A stretch of DNA of 47,112 nt from JAGOUU01 sp964609155 (GCA_964609155.1 CAZSRF010000016.1:1-47112); one strand, 5' to 3'; positions 26,495-35,682 are shown, counted from the stretch's first letter. The notes: generated by a model not told the origin, from the sequence alone. Numbers and translations: made by a program.

Positions 26495-27643
26495 TTAACT
26501 TTTTGCTTGTTCAACTTGCTTTCTTAAAAAAGCCGGTATATCCAAGTACTCTAACTCACTTGCTTCTGATGCTTTATTCGGCGCTGCTTGTCTACGCATC
26601 ACCGTTGGGCGATCCAGGCGTTTATAGTCTGTAGAATTTACATTACTTTTTTGGTTTTGTGTATTAGTAGCTGCCTTAGTTTCAGCCATAACACCTAATC
26701 CAGTTGCAACAATAGTTACTCTTAGTTCATTTGACATTTCTGGATCTATAACTGTACCAACAACAACAGTCGCATCTTCTGAAGTGAAACTTTTAACAAC
26801 CTCACCCACTTGCTCAAACTCACCTATAGACATATCCATACCGGCAGTTATATTCACCAGCACCCCTTGCGCCCCAGACAGATTGATATCTTCTAAGAGC
26901 GGACTTGAAATGGCCATTTCAGCCGCCTCACGAGATCTGTTCTCACCAACTGCAACACCAGTCCCCATCATCGCCATACCCATCTCAGCCATTACTGTTC
27001 TAACGTCAGCGAAATCAACATTGATTAGACCGGGTCTTGTAATAAGATCAGCTATACCCTGGACAGCACCTAGTAACACATTATTAGCAGCTTTAAAGGC
27101 ATCTAATAGAGTAACTCCCTTGCCTAATACACTTAATAGTTTATCATTTGGAATAGTAATTAATGAATCTACATGTTTACTTAATTCATTAATACCATTT
27201 TGAGCTAAGCTCATGCGTTTTAAGCCTTCGAAGGGAAACGGTTTAGTAACAACAGCCACTGTCAGAATGCCCATCTCTTTTGCTATTTCAGCAAATACGG
27301 GCGCAGCACCAGTACCTGTACCTCCACCCATGCCTGCAGTAATGAATACCATGTCTGTACCAGCCAAAATTTCTTTAATTCTATCTCTATCTTCTAATGC
27401 TGCTTGTTTACCAATTTCTGGATTTGCACCTGCACCTAACCCCTTTGTTATGCCTGTGCCAAGCTGAATACGCATTTTTGCTTTAGTAAACTTCAGCGCC
27501 TGTGCATCAGTATTAGCACAAAAGAACTCTACGCCTTCAATATTAGCAGAGACCATATGGTCAACCGCATTCCCACCGCCACCACCTACACCGATAACTT
27601 TAATAATTGCTGATTGTGGACAACTATCCATTAATTCGAACAT
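26495..27643 (-). CDS. ftsZ: Cell division protein FtsZ
   Basis: FtsZ is the tubulin-like GTPase that forms the division ring. Nucleotide-binding VIGVGGGGGNAVDHMV and the tubulin signature GGGTGTGAAPVFAEIAKE are intact. The C-terminal tail ends in YLDIPAFLRKQ, the conserved peptide that binds FtsA and ZipA. It has 382 residues. A strong AGGGGG ribosome-binding site precedes the ATG, fitting high expression. It follows ftsA by 61 bases. Confidence 0.98.
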   Translation of the reverse strand: MFELMDSCPQSAIIKVIGVGGGGGNAVDHMVSANIEGVEFFCANTDAQALKFTKAKMRIQLGTGITKGLGAGANPEIGKQAALEDRDRIKEILAGTDMVFITAGMGGGTGTGAAPVFAEIAKEMGILTVAVVTKPFPFEGLKRMSLAQNGINELSKHVDSLITIPNDKLLSVLGKGVTLLDAFKAANNVLLGAVQGIADLITRPGLINVDFADVRTVMAEMGMAMMGTGVAVGENRSREAAEMAISSPLLEDINLSGAQGVLVNITAGMDMSIGEFEQVGEVVKSFTSEDATVVVGTVIDPEMSNELRVTIVATGLGVMAETKAATNTQNQKSNVNSTDYKRLDRPTVMRRQAAPNKASEASELEYLDIPAFLRKQVEQAKS

Positions 27644-27704
27644 TTCGACCCCCTAGATAAACTTTTCAACATCCTGTTAATAATATATAAAAAATTCTAA
27701 CATT

Positions 27705-28940
27705 CTAACCTGCAGAAAACCATGCCCGCATTCTATCCAAAACCCCGAGAAAATTATTAGAACTTTTAAAATAACTTTCTTTACTGCTATGATCCTGATA
27801 ACTTCCGTACTGTAATAAACCAACACCTGTAGAATACCCGGGGTCACTGACAATATTTGATAGTCCTTTAATATTTTGTGGTACCCCTAAACGCACTGGC
27901 ATGTGAAAAATTTCTTCAGCAAGCTCGATCGCACCTGGTAATAATGAACTGCCACCGGTTAAAACTAAACCAGAAGCTATAGCATCCTCAAAACCACTGC
28001 GTCTTATTTCTTCTTTTATTAATAAATACAATTCCTCATATCTTGGCTCTATAACTTCTGCCAATATCTTTCGCGATAATTGTTTAGATAGCCTCTCACC
28101 TACACTAGAGACATACACCAAATCACCAACATCCGCCATTTTAGTAAGACTACAACCATATTTTATTTTTAAGTCTTCGGCATTTTGCGTTGGCGTCCGC
28201 AACGCTACAGCAATATCATTATTCACTTGATCACCTGCAATAGGAATTACCGCAGTGTGAACAATGGAACCGTTTGAAAAAATAGCTATATCTGTCGTAC
28301 CACCACCTATATCCACTAAACAAACACCTAACTCTTTTTCATCATCTGATAAAACAGCTTGACTGGAAGCAAGTTGTTCCAAAATAATATCATCTACTTC
28401 CAATCCGCAACGACGAATACATTTGATAATATTTTGAGCTGCGCTTATAGCCCCGGTCACCATATGAACTTTAGCTTCAAGTCTCACACCAGACATTCCC
28501 ACCGGCTCTTTTATACCATCTTGATCATCAATAATAAATTCTTGAGGTAAAATATGAATAATCTTTTGATCAGCCGAAATCGCAACAGCTCGAGCTGCAT
28601 CAATAACCCTGTCTACATCGGAATGATTAACTTCTTTATCTCGAATAGCCACTATACCATGTGAATTCAGGCTTCTAATATGACTACCAGCAATACCTGT
28701 ATAAACAGAATGAATCTGGCATCCTGACATCAGCTCTGCTTCTTCAATTGCCTTTTTAATAGAATTTACTGTTGCTTCAATATTAACAACAACTCCCTTT
28801 TTTAAACCCCGAGATTTCTGGTTACCAACACCAATAATGTCAATATCTCCATTAGTTGACACTTCGCCAACTATGGCAACTACTTTAGATGTTCCTATAT
28901 CTAAGCCAACAATTAATTTTTTTTCATGTTTCTTTGACAT
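27705..28940 (-). CDS. ftsA: Cell division protein FtsA
   Basis: FtsA is the actin-like ATPase that tethers FtsZ to the membrane. Phosphate-binding motifs IVGLDIGTSKVVAIVGE and VCLVDIGGGTTDIAIF and the C-terminal ASGLVLTGGSSLLPG are present, as is the inserted SHS2-type subdomain (residues about 85-160). The C-terminal helix RMRAWFSAG is the likely membrane-targeting amphipathic segment. It has 411 residues. It begins three bases after ftsQ. Confidence 0.97.
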   Translation of the reverse strand: MSKKHEKKLIVGLDIGTSKVVAIVGEVSTNGDIDIIGVGNQKSRGLKKGVVVNIEATVNSIKKAIEEAELMSGCQIHSVYTGIAGSHIRSLNSHGIVAIRDKEVNHSDVDRVIDAARAVAISADQKIIHILPQEFIIDDQDGIKEPVGMSGVRLEAKVHMVTGAISAAQNIIKCIRRCGLEVDDIILEQLASSQAVLSDDEKELGVCLVDIGGGTTDIAIFSNGSIVHTAVIPIAGDQVNNDIAVALRTPTQNAEDLKIKYGCSLTKMADVGDLVYVSSVGERLSKQLSRKILAEVIEPRYEELYLLIKEEIRRSGFEDAIASGLVLTGGSSLLPGAIELAEEIFHMPVRLGVPQNIKGLSNIVSDPGYSTGVGLLQYGSYQDHSSKESYFKSSNNFLGVLDRMRAWFSAG

Positions 28941-28943
28941 AGC

Positions 28944-29705
28944 TTAGGCAATCTCCACTAATTCAATTAATTTTTTTTTAATGTCAGCGCCAAAGGCAAG
29001 ACCATTTTTATACCTCATGTCTATATATGGATATGCGTTTTTGTTTTCAACTGTAAAATAATTTTTAAAGGTTTCTGTTTTCCTAAATTCAATAAAAAAA
29101 CTAACAAACTTATCAGCACGTTCTATAATATCTTTATTTCCTAAAAACACTAATAACCCATTTGTTAATTCTAAATACCAAGAGCCTCTTTGGCTCATAA
29201 ATAATTTTTTAATTTCTACACCTATAGGTTTAATAGAAATTTTTAATTTTTCAAGTATGTCGCATAGCTTTTCAGAGTTTTTTTTGTCTCCTAGTAAAAT
29301 TGGTAAATGAGATACATTAGAATTTTTCGGTACCATTTTACAATCTTGACGTGTAATAATACCTTCATCCCCCCAATATGCAAGAGGCTCTTTCTCATCA
29401 AACTTGATTCTAATTTGATCCGGCCAAACACGCACTATGTTAATATTATCTATCCAATCATTCTTTTTTAATTCTTTCTTTATCTTTGTCATATTAATGT
29501 TGAAAAAGCTAGCTTTTTGTATATTTGCAGCCATTAATAACTCTTGTACTTCTTTTTCTTGTGCAAAATTTAATGGAGCTATAATCTGAACTTTTTTAAC
29601 AGGCGCCAAAAATGCCACAAGATTCTGATCATAAAAAGATAAAACTCCATATAAAACTAAAAGACCTCCGAACACATACCCTAATAGTTTAAGAACAAAT
29701 TTCAT
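28944..29705 (-). CDS. ftsQ: Cell division protein FtsQ
   Basis: FtsQ is a bitopic division protein that recruits FtsB and FtsL. An N-terminal membrane helix (VLKLLGYVFGGLLVLYGVLSF) is followed by a POTRA-type domain (ALNFAQEKEVQELLMAA..WIDNINIVRVWPDQIRIKFDEKEPLAYWG) and the FtsQ domain. It has 253 residues. Its ATG overlaps the ddl stop as ATGA. Sequence similarity is low, as usual for FtsQ; position and the RVWPD motif make it secure. Confidence 0.93.
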   Translation of the reverse strand: MKFVLKLLGYVFGGLLVLYGVLSFYDQNLVAFLAPVKKVQIIAPLNFAQEKEVQELLMAANIQKASFFNINMTKIKKELKKNDWIDNINIVRVWPDQIRIKFDEKEPLAYWGDEGIITRQDCKMVPKNSNVSHLPILLGDKKNSEKLCDILEKLKISIKPIGVEIKKLFMSQRGSWYLELTNGLLVFLGNKDIIERADKFVSFFIEFRKTETFKNYFTVENKNAYPYIDMRYKNGLAFGADIKKKLIELVEIA

Positions 29706-30700
29706 GCTTTTGCTCTATCTTCAGATACTGCATTTAATAAATGAGATAATTGTTTTAAAGATGCATTCATAGTAATTTGCAAAACTAAGGCGTCAAAACT
29801 GATCCCTATACTTTTAGCCGCCTTTGGCACCAAACTGGTATCAGTCAATCCAGGCACTGTATTTACTTCTAGAATAAAAAAATTACCCGCTTTATCAGTA
29901 ACGAAATCAACACGCCCCCAATCACTACAACCTGTTATATTAAACGCTTTTTGCGCTAATGCTGTAATTTCCTCTTCTTTTTCTAAGCTTAATTCGGAGG
30001 GACAATGATAAACAGTATCTTTAGTTATGTATTTAGCATCATAAGTATAAAACTTTTGTTTAGCTTCGATCCAAATAGAGGGTAATGTCTTATTATTTAA
30101 TAAACCTACTGTATACTCCTTACCTTCTAGCCATGGTTCTGCCATGGCTACATTGTCATACTGTAACGCTTCATTGATAGCATCTGGAAGCTGTTCTGGT
30201 TGCTCAACTTTCCGAGTGCCTTTACTCGACCCTTGCTGCACAGGCTTTATACAGATAGGGAAGCCACATTTTTCAATGATTTCTTGCTGTAATTTTTTAG
30301 AATTATTTTGAGTTGTTATTTTAATATTTTCTAATACTGGTAAGCCACTAGCTTTTAATATTTCTTTAGTGCGGATTTTATCCATACACAGAGCGCTAGC
30401 TAAAATACTTGAACCCGTATATGGAATTTGTAAAATCTCTAACAAAGCTTGTACGCTTCCATCTTCACCATCTATCCCATGCAACGCTATAAAAACGCAG
30501 TCATAACTTTCTGCCAATAGCTCTCTTATAGTTTCACGGCCATGCCAATCAATTAAATTAACATAACAATTTTGCCGGACAAGAGCATTAGCAACTGCCC
30601 TGCCCGTTAACAAAGATATTTCCCTTTCATGCGAGCGCCCACCATAAAGTACAGCCACTCTTTTCAAAGGCAAAATAATCTTTTGTTGATTGTCGCTCAT
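29702..30700 (-). CDS. ddl: D-alanine--D-alanine ligase
   Basis: Ddl is an ATP-grasp ligase that makes the D-Ala-D-Ala dipeptide for peptidoglycan. Visible motifs: VAVLYGGRSHEREISLLTG, FIALHGIDGEDGSVQALLE, CMDKIRTKEILKASGLP and the metal-site FILEVNTVPGLTDTSLVP. It has 332 residues, slightly longer than DdlB because of the C-terminal tail. It overlaps both murB and ftsQ by four bases, so the genes are likely coupled. Confidence 0.96.
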   Translation of the reverse strand: MSDNQQKIILPLKRVAVLYGGRSHEREISLLTGRAVANALVRQNCYVNLIDWHGRETIRELLAESYDCVFIALHGIDGEDGSVQALLEILQIPYTGSSILASALCMDKIRTKEILKASGLPVLENIKITTQNNSKKLQQEIIEKCGFPICIKPVQQGSSKGTRKVEQPEQLPDAINEALQYDNVAMAEPWLEGKEYTVGLLNNKTLPSIWIEAKQKFYTYDAKYITKDTVYHCPSELSLEKEEEITALAQKAFNITGCSDWGRVDFVTDKAGNFFILEVNTVPGLTDTSLVPKAAKSIGISFDALVLQITMNASLKQLSHLLNAVSEDRAKA

Positions 30701-31695
30701 AATTCTCCAATAATTCGTATTTCAGGTTCAAGATTTATAGCATATTTCTCATATACTGTTTTTTGCACATAAGTTATGAGTAGCTCTATATCCCTGGCTG
30801 TTGCTGTTTTATCATTAATAATAAAATTGGCATGCTTGCTAGAAACATACGCACCACCAATTGAGCTCCCTTTTAGCCCGCATTCATCAATAAGCTTTGC
30901 TGCAAAATTACCAACTGGATTTCTAAATACAGAACCACCAGAAAATTGCCCTATTGGCTGCTGACTTGTGCGCTTTTGCAATAAACTTCGAATTAATTGA
31001 CTGGCATTAATACTATCATCATGTGCCAAACGTAAAATAGCATTTAAAAACCAATACTCTACAATATTTAATTTAACCTTTACTTCATCTTTTAATTTGA
31101 CTGAGCGATAGCCAATATCAAAATCACGAGGTCCTAACTCAAAAATATTTCCGGCCCTATCAATAATATCAGCCTGAACCACGTACTCCCATGTTTCAGA
31201 ACCGTAACAACCTGCATTCATTGCCAAGGCCCCACCCATCGTCCCCGGTATACCAGCCCAGAAAGCCCCCTCAGGGTAATTTGATTTAGCTAAAAATTTT
31301 GCGAGTTTAGCACTTGGTACACCTGCTTCACACTGAATAACCTTACCAAATTTCCTAGTTGAAATAATTTCATGCTTATGCAAACCCATGCTGCTACTAG
31401 AATTAGTTAGAATTACTATTCCACGTAAGCCACCATCACGTATCAACACATTACTGCCCAGTCCTAAAAAATAAATAGGGATTGTCTTATCAATAACAAA
31501 TAATTCTTGTAAAAAATTTTGTAGCTCTTTAAGATTTTTAGGTTGGAAAAGAAAATCTGCCTTGCCTCCAACATGCCAAGTCGTGTAATCAGCTAACGTA
31601 ATATTTTGTAATAATTTTGTATCAAAGTTATCCATTATTTTTTGATAACTCACATCACTATTAGCAATTTCATTACTAGAAACATGAAACGACAT
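30697..31695 (-). CDS. murB: UDP-N-acetylenolpyruvoylglucosamine reductase MurB
   Basis: MurB is the FAD enzyme that makes UDP-MurNAc. FAD-binding AGIPGTMGGALAMNAGCYGSE and GLGSNVLIRDGGL are present. GGSVFRNP holds the catalytic Ser and LEPEIRIIGE the Glu. It has 332 residues; the first 25 extend beyond the usual N-terminus, so translation may begin at the internal Met (MDNFDTKLL). Confidence 0.95.
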   Translation of the reverse strand: MSFHVSSNEIANSDVSYQKIMDNFDTKLLQNITLADYTTWHVGGKADFLFQPKNLKELQNFLQELFVIDKTIPIYFLGLGSNVLIRDGGLRGIVILTNSSSSMGLHKHEIISTRKFGKVIQCEAGVPSAKLAKFLAKSNYPEGAFWAGIPGTMGGALAMNAGCYGSETWEYVVQADIIDRAGNIFELGPRDFDIGYRSVKLKDEVKVKLNIVEYWFLNAILRLAHDDSINASQLIRSLLQKRTSQQPIGQFSGGSVFRNPVGNFAAKLIDECGLKGSSIGGAYVSSKHANFIINDKTATARDIELLITYVQKTVYEKYAINLEPEIRIIGEL

Positions 31696-31696
31696 A

Positions 31697-33097
31697 TTAT
31701 TGAACCCTGTCTGTTAATAACTTATCTGCTACCTGGCTAATATCACCAGCACCTTGTATCACTACAATATCATCTGACTTAATAATTATAGCTAAATTAT
31801 TGTATAGTTCATTAAAATTTTCAAAATAATAGAAGTTACTTGCATTAACACCAGTATTACTAATTATTGCTGCATGCAAATCTTTTCCCGTAGCACCAGG
31901 AATAGGATGTTCGCTTGCTGCATAAACTGGCAGCAATACCAAGATATCAACTTGTGATAAAACTTTTACAAAATCAGTAAATAAATCTCTTGTGCGCGTA
32001 AACCGGTGTAATTGATAAAGCATTACTAACCGACGTTTTGGCCAACCAGATCGGATAGCAGTAATAATTGCTGACACTTCATTTGGATGATGCCCATAAT
32101 CATCAATCATAGTGAACTGTGTAGCATTATCTAATAACATGCAGTCATATACTTGAAATCTTCGACCAATACCTTTAAAGTTATCTATAGCTTGCTGAAT
32201 ATATTCAATTTTTATTCCTTCTTCTAAACATATTGCGGCCGTTGCTGTTGCATTCATAGCATTATGCTCACCAGGCAAGTCCATTGAAAACTCAAATTTA
32301 GCATTGCTTTGACGATGAAAAATCGTGAAAAAACTTTTCCATTGTTCTTGTCTATATTCTAATAGTTGATAATCTGCATTAGCAGAACGTCCATAAGTTA
32401 CAACTTGGCAGCGAATCTCGGAAATAATATCCCGCGCCACAGGATCATCAATATTGATTACAGCCATACCATAAAATGGTAGTCTTAAAAGAAAATCGAT
32501 AAATACTTGCCGTAACTTTTGGAAATCCCCTCCATAAGTAGGCATATGATCCCTATCAATATTGGTCACTACCGCAATAACAGGATTTAAATGTAAAAAA
32601 GAAGCATCACTTTCATCTGCTTCAGCAATAAAATAGCGGCCCTTACCCAACTTTGCATTAGCACCAAGACTATTCAGTTTGCCGCCAATAACAAAGGTTG
32701 GGTCTAAACCTGCAGTTGCCATAATACTAGCTAAAAGACTGGTTGTTGTCGTTTTACCATGCGTTCCAGCAATGGCGATACCTTGCCCGAATCGCATAAG
32801 TTCCGCTAACATTTCTGCTCGCCTAACAACAGGTATACCTTTGGCTCTAGCAGCTAATAATTCAGGATTATCATCAGATAAGGCACTTGTAATCACAACA
32901 ACATCCGCATTCTGTATATTCTCAGCACAATGGCCAATAAACACTTTCATTTCCAAACCATGAAGTCGTTGCACCATAGCATTATTAGACAAATCAGAAC
33001 CTGAAACTTTATAACCTTGGTTATGAAGCACTTCAGCAATGCCACCCATTCCTGCCCCGCCAATCCCTATAAAATGAATATTTTTGATACGCCGCAT
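31697..33097 (-). CDS. murC: UDP-N-acetylmuramate--L-alanine ligase MurC
   Basis: MurC is the ATP-dependent ligase that adds L-Ala to UDP-MurNAc. The N-terminal Rossmann motif IHFIGIGGAGMGGIAEVL, P-loop AGTHGKTTTTSLLASIMATAG and Mur-ligase motif DDYGHHPNEVSAII are intact. It has 466 residues. It directly follows murG with no gap and is one base before murB. Confidence 0.97.
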   Translation of the reverse strand: MRRIKNIHFIGIGGAGMGGIAEVLHNQGYKVSGSDLSNNAMVQRLHGLEMKVFIGHCAENIQNADVVVITSALSDDNPELLAARAKGIPVVRRAEMLAELMRFGQGIAIAGTHGKTTTTSLLASIMATAGLDPTFVIGGKLNSLGANAKLGKGRYFIAEADESDASFLHLNPVIAVVTNIDRDHMPTYGGDFQKLRQVFIDFLLRLPFYGMAVINIDDPVARDIISEIRCQVVTYGRSANADYQLLEYRQEQWKSFFTIFHRQSNAKFEFSMDLPGEHNAMNATATAAICLEEGIKIEYIQQAIDNFKGIGRRFQVYDCMLLDNATQFTMIDDYGHHPNEVSAIITAIRSGWPKRRLVMLYQLHRFTRTRDLFTDFVKVLSQVDILVLLPVYAASEHPIPGATGKDLHAAIISNTGVNASNFYYFENFNELYNNLAIIIKSDDIVVIQGAGDISQVADKLLTDRVQ

Positions 33098-34234
33098 TTA
33101 CGATACCTCTTCACACTGTGTAATTATTTTTGCCGTAGCATCATACCTACTTAATTTTCTTGCAGATTTTGCCATTTCCAGTAATTTGGGCCTTGCATTA
33201 ATCAACCCTAATAAAGTATCAGCTAACACTTCATAGTTAAGATCATTTTGATGTAGCATAACTGCCGCATTATTATTTACTAAATAAGCTGCATTTTGGC
33301 TTTGGTGATCATCAGCAGCAAATGGATAGGGAATTAGTAATGCAGGCAATCCAGCTGCAGCTAACTCAGCTATCGTTAAAGCTCCTGCTCTTGCAACAAC
33401 AAGATCAGCCCAAGCATAAGCTTCTGCCATATTATAAATAAATGGTTCCACTTTAGCTTTTAAACCAACTTTTGAGTAATTCTCTACTGTCAGATCATAA
33501 TGCTCTTGACCACATTGATGCCAAATGTCCGGCCTTTGACTTACCGGTAATTGTGCTATTGCCTTAGGAACCAAATTATTAAAAATTAAAGCTCCACGGC
33601 TTCCCCCTAATATCAACACTCTTAAAGAACCTACATGCTGCTGCCAACGTTCTTTGGGTTCAGCTAAATCTAAAATCTCAGAACGCACTGGGTTACCTGT
33701 AAACACTAATTGATTACCTTTATCATTCAGATCTTCCGCCAAAGCTGGGAAAGATACTAAAACTTTTCGAGAAAATCTACCTAAAATTTTATTAGTTAGG
33801 CCAAAAATAGCATTTTGTTCATGAATGATTAACGGTATTCTTAGCAACCAAGCTGAAATACCGCCTGGACCACTAGCGAAGCCTCCCATACCTAAGACAA
33901 AATTTGGTTTAAACCAGAGCATAATGTAAAGACTGTACAAGATAGCCCCTAGTACTCTGAAGGGAGCTAAAAGCTTTTTAGCGATGCTCTTGCCTCGTAC
34001 CCCCCAAACAGGCAAATAATATATATCTACACCTGCTTTAGGTACTAATGTTGCTTCCAACCCCCACTTAGTACCCAACCATGCAACTTCATAGCCTTTT
34101 TTTTTCAAAGCATGCGCTATTTCCAACCCAGGGATGACATGTCCACCAGTCCCGCCAGCCATAATTAAAGCTCGCTTATTAATTGGCTCACTAACCTGCG
34201 CTGTCCGTGCTTCTTGGTGCATCTGAATCTCCAA
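33098..34234 (-). CDS. murG: Lipid II synthase MurG
   Basis: MurG is the peripheral membrane glycosyltransferase that adds GlcNAc to lipid I. MAGGTGGHVIPGLEIAHAL, GMGGFASGPGGISAWLL, HEQNAIFGLTNKIL and the UDP-GlcNAc-binding ARAGALTIAELAAAGLP are all visible. It has 378 residues; about 20 N-terminal residues before KRALIMAGG exceed the usual start, so the internal Met may be used. It is the first gene of the minus-strand run; ftsW, normally its upstream neighbour, is absent. Confidence 0.97.
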   Translation of the reverse strand: MEIQMHQEARTAQVSEPINKRALIMAGGTGGHVIPGLEIAHALKKKGYEVAWLGTKWGLEATLVPKAGVDIYYLPVWGVRGKSIAKKLLAPFRVLGAILYSLYIMLWFKPNFVLGMGGFASGPGGISAWLLRIPLIIHEQNAIFGLTNKILGRFSRKVLVSFPALAEDLNDKGNQLVFTGNPVRSEILDLAEPKERWQQHVGSLRVLILGGSRGALIFNNLVPKAIAQLPVSQRPDIWHQCGQEHYDLTVENYSKVGLKAKVEPFIYNMAEAYAWADLVVARAGALTIAELAAAGLPALLIPYPFAADDHQSQNAAYLVNNNAAVMLHQNDLNYEVLADTLLGLINARPKLLEMAKSARKLSRYDATAKIITQCEEVS

Positions 34235-34394
34235 AGTTTACTTAATATAATCACCGTTATTATATCAATTACTCATAATAAAATTAATAAGATATAGACT
34301 ATATATTGAATATATAACAACGTATCAAAATGAAAGATATGATTGCAAGAGCTGTATTGACAGTTTTACATAACCACAAGAAAGTTTGTGGACT

Positions 34395-34541
34395 ATGGAG
34401 TTAATCTAAGGGCAACCAACTCGCATGCGGTATAATATTATTTCTACCGTTAGTCAAAGATTAGACTTGTCATACTCCATTTTGGCACATTATTGTCCTT
34501 AACTTCGACCAAAGCTCGTCGCTGAGCATTAGTCGGACCAT
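34395..34541 (-). pseudogene. Degenerate IS5-family transposase N-terminus
   Basis: Reading from the minus-strand ATG at 34541 gives MVRLMLSDELWSKLRTIM then CQNGV and a stop. A shift of frame continues YDKSNL, stop, LTVEIILYRMRVGCP, stop. Together these match the start of IS5-family (IS1031-like) transposases, which run MxRLxLSDELWSKLEPIM to YRMRVGCPWRDLP. With one frameshift, at least two further stops and the catalytic region gone, it is clearly dead. It marks an old insertion or rearrangement at the edge of the dcw run. Confidence 0.8.
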
Positions 34542-34661
34542 AGCAAACTCGTTTTATATTATTTTACTTAGACAACATAATATTACAAATTTGCTATTTT
34601 ATTGCAACCGCTTATCTCAATTATCAACAGACCCTAGATTAAAATATAACAATCCTATAAG

Positions 34662-34670
34662 CCCCCCCCC
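34662..34670 (+). repeat. Nine-C homopolymer tract
   Basis: Nine consecutive C residues in AT-rich surroundings, about 65 bases upstream of the promoter of the amidotransferase gene. Such tracts can slip during replication. Confidence 0.8.
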
Positions 34671-34706
34671 TAATTAAATAGCTGAAGCAGTTGATTCGAT
34701 GGCACT

Positions 34707-34732
34707 CACTTAGCATAGCCACTTAGCATAGC
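34707..34732 (+). repeat. 13-bp tandem direct repeat abutting a promoter
   Basis: Cacttagcatagc occurs twice in a row (34707-34719 and 34720-34732), ending one base before the -35 box of the downstream promoter. The placement suits an activator site. Confidence 0.7.
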
Positions 34733-34733
34733 C

Positions 34734-34762
34734 TTGACGGCTTCTGTCGTATTAATTATCAT
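34734..34762 (+). promoter_or_regulatory. Promoter for the amidotransferase gene
   Basis: TTGACG (34734-34739), a 17-base spacer and TATCAT (34757-34762), each one base from consensus. Transcription would start near 34769, about 45 bases before the proposed non-ATG start at 34814. Confidence 0.65.
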
Positions 34763-34813
34763 CATCCCAAGTTATCAATTATCAAAACCTATCATAATAA
34801 TTCAGGAACATTC

Positions 34814-35515
34814 ATTATACGTATTCACTACTTACAACATACTTTTTTTGATGAACCTGGGGTCATTGTAGCTTGGGCATTTAGTCATAACCACCAAATA
34901 ACTGGAACAAAAGTATATATGGGTGAAAGGCTACCTAATCCTGAACAATTCGATTTTCTAATCATTTTGGGTGGTCCACAAAGTTTAATGGACCAAGGTG
35001 AATTATTGACACTCAGCTCTGAACTAAAGTTAATCGAACACTCAATTGCATTAAAAAAATTAGTGTTGGGCATTTGTCTTGGCGCACAAATGATAGCTGA
35101 ATGTTTCGGGATGAAAACGGTACACAGCCCCTACCCTGAAATAGGTCTATATCCAGTTATCTTATCTGATGAAGGGGCAAAAGATAGAATATTTAGCGAT
35201 TTCCCTAGAGAGTTTATAGTCACCCATATGCATCTTGAAATGGTCGAACTACCGCAGACGGCACGTTTACTTGCGAGTAGTAGCGGGTGCCCTATCCAGG
35301 CCTTTGCTATAGGCAATAAAGTATACGGCCTACAGTTTCATCTTGAAATAACAAAAGAAAATATCAACATTCGACTTAACTACTTGACGGAAGAATTAGG
35401 TCATGGACCATATATATTTACTCGTGATGAGCTAAGCAGAGGTAGCTATTATGAGACCAATCAAAAGATGTACTTGCTCCTTAATAACATAACTTCTAAT
35501 GATGAGCCTATCTAG
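34814..35515 (+). CDS. Class I glutamine amidotransferase with non-ATG start
   Basis: A stand-alone GATase-1 domain protein of the GMP-synthase-glutaminase type, 233 residues from this start. The catalytic Cys lies in LGICLGAQ and the His and Glu in LQFHLE, so ammonia release from glutamine is plausible. The first ATG in frame (34919) would remove the conserved N-terminal strand. The upstream codons read RIHYLQHTFFDEPGVIVAW, matching the family's usual MRIHYLQH start. No ATG, GTG or TTG occurs in frame back to a stop at 34724. AGGA at 34804-34807 places ATT (34814) or ATA (34817) as the start. Its role in the locus is unclear. Confidence 0.75.
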   Translation: MIRIHYLQHTFFDEPGVIVAWAFSHNHQITGTKVYMGERLPNPEQFDFLIILGGPQSLMDQGELLTLSSELKLIEHSIALKKLVLGICLGAQMIAECFGMKTVHSPYPEIGLYPVILSDEGAKDRIFSDFPREFIVTHMHLEMVELPQTARLLASSSGCPIQAFAIGNKVYGLQFHLEITKENINIRLNYLTEELGHGPYIFTRDELSRGSYYETNQKMYLLLNNITSNDEPI

Positions 35516-35579
35516 GCGTATCCCCACTTAGTTAGTCCAGACAAACTTGTAACAATGAAATAAAAAAATGTCATTATGG

Positions 35580-35608
35580 TTGTTTACAAGACTTAAAATG
35601 TCTATACT
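35580..35608 (+). promoter_or_regulatory. Promoter for the five-gene plus-strand operon
   Basis: TTGTTT (35580-35585), a 17-base spacer and TATACT (35603-35608) in the 167-base gap after the amidotransferase. It would give a leader of about 68 bases to the PaiB-like gene. Confidence 0.5.
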
Positions 35609-35682
35609 GTCCAACATTCTTTAATCTATTACCTATCAATTAGTGTCATTAGTAACCAGAAAATTATAGGAGTGTCTAGATC

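Larger units (their letters stand above)
34235..34813. other. Gene-poor junction between murG and the biosynthetic locus
   Basis: This 579-base interval has no intact gene. It holds the IS5-family transposase remnant (34395-34541), a nine-C tract (34662-34670), a 13-bp tandem repeat (34707-34732) and a promoter (34734-34762). The 34235-34394 and 34542-34660 parts show nothing I can name. Confidence 0.7.

Noticed and set aside
26784..27467. Long plus-strand frames opposite ftsZ
   Set aside because: They are antisense shadows of a highly conserved gene with strong codon bias.
34235..34800. Possible duplicated tRNA-Glu 3' end as an att site at the left edge of the biosynthetic locus
   Set aside because: I looked for the T-arm and acceptor sequence of the tRNA and found no copy there.
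34919..35515. ATG at 34919 as the start of the amidotransferase
   Set aside because: It would delete the conserved N-terminal strand, and the Shine-Dalgarno, promoter and homology all point to about 34814.
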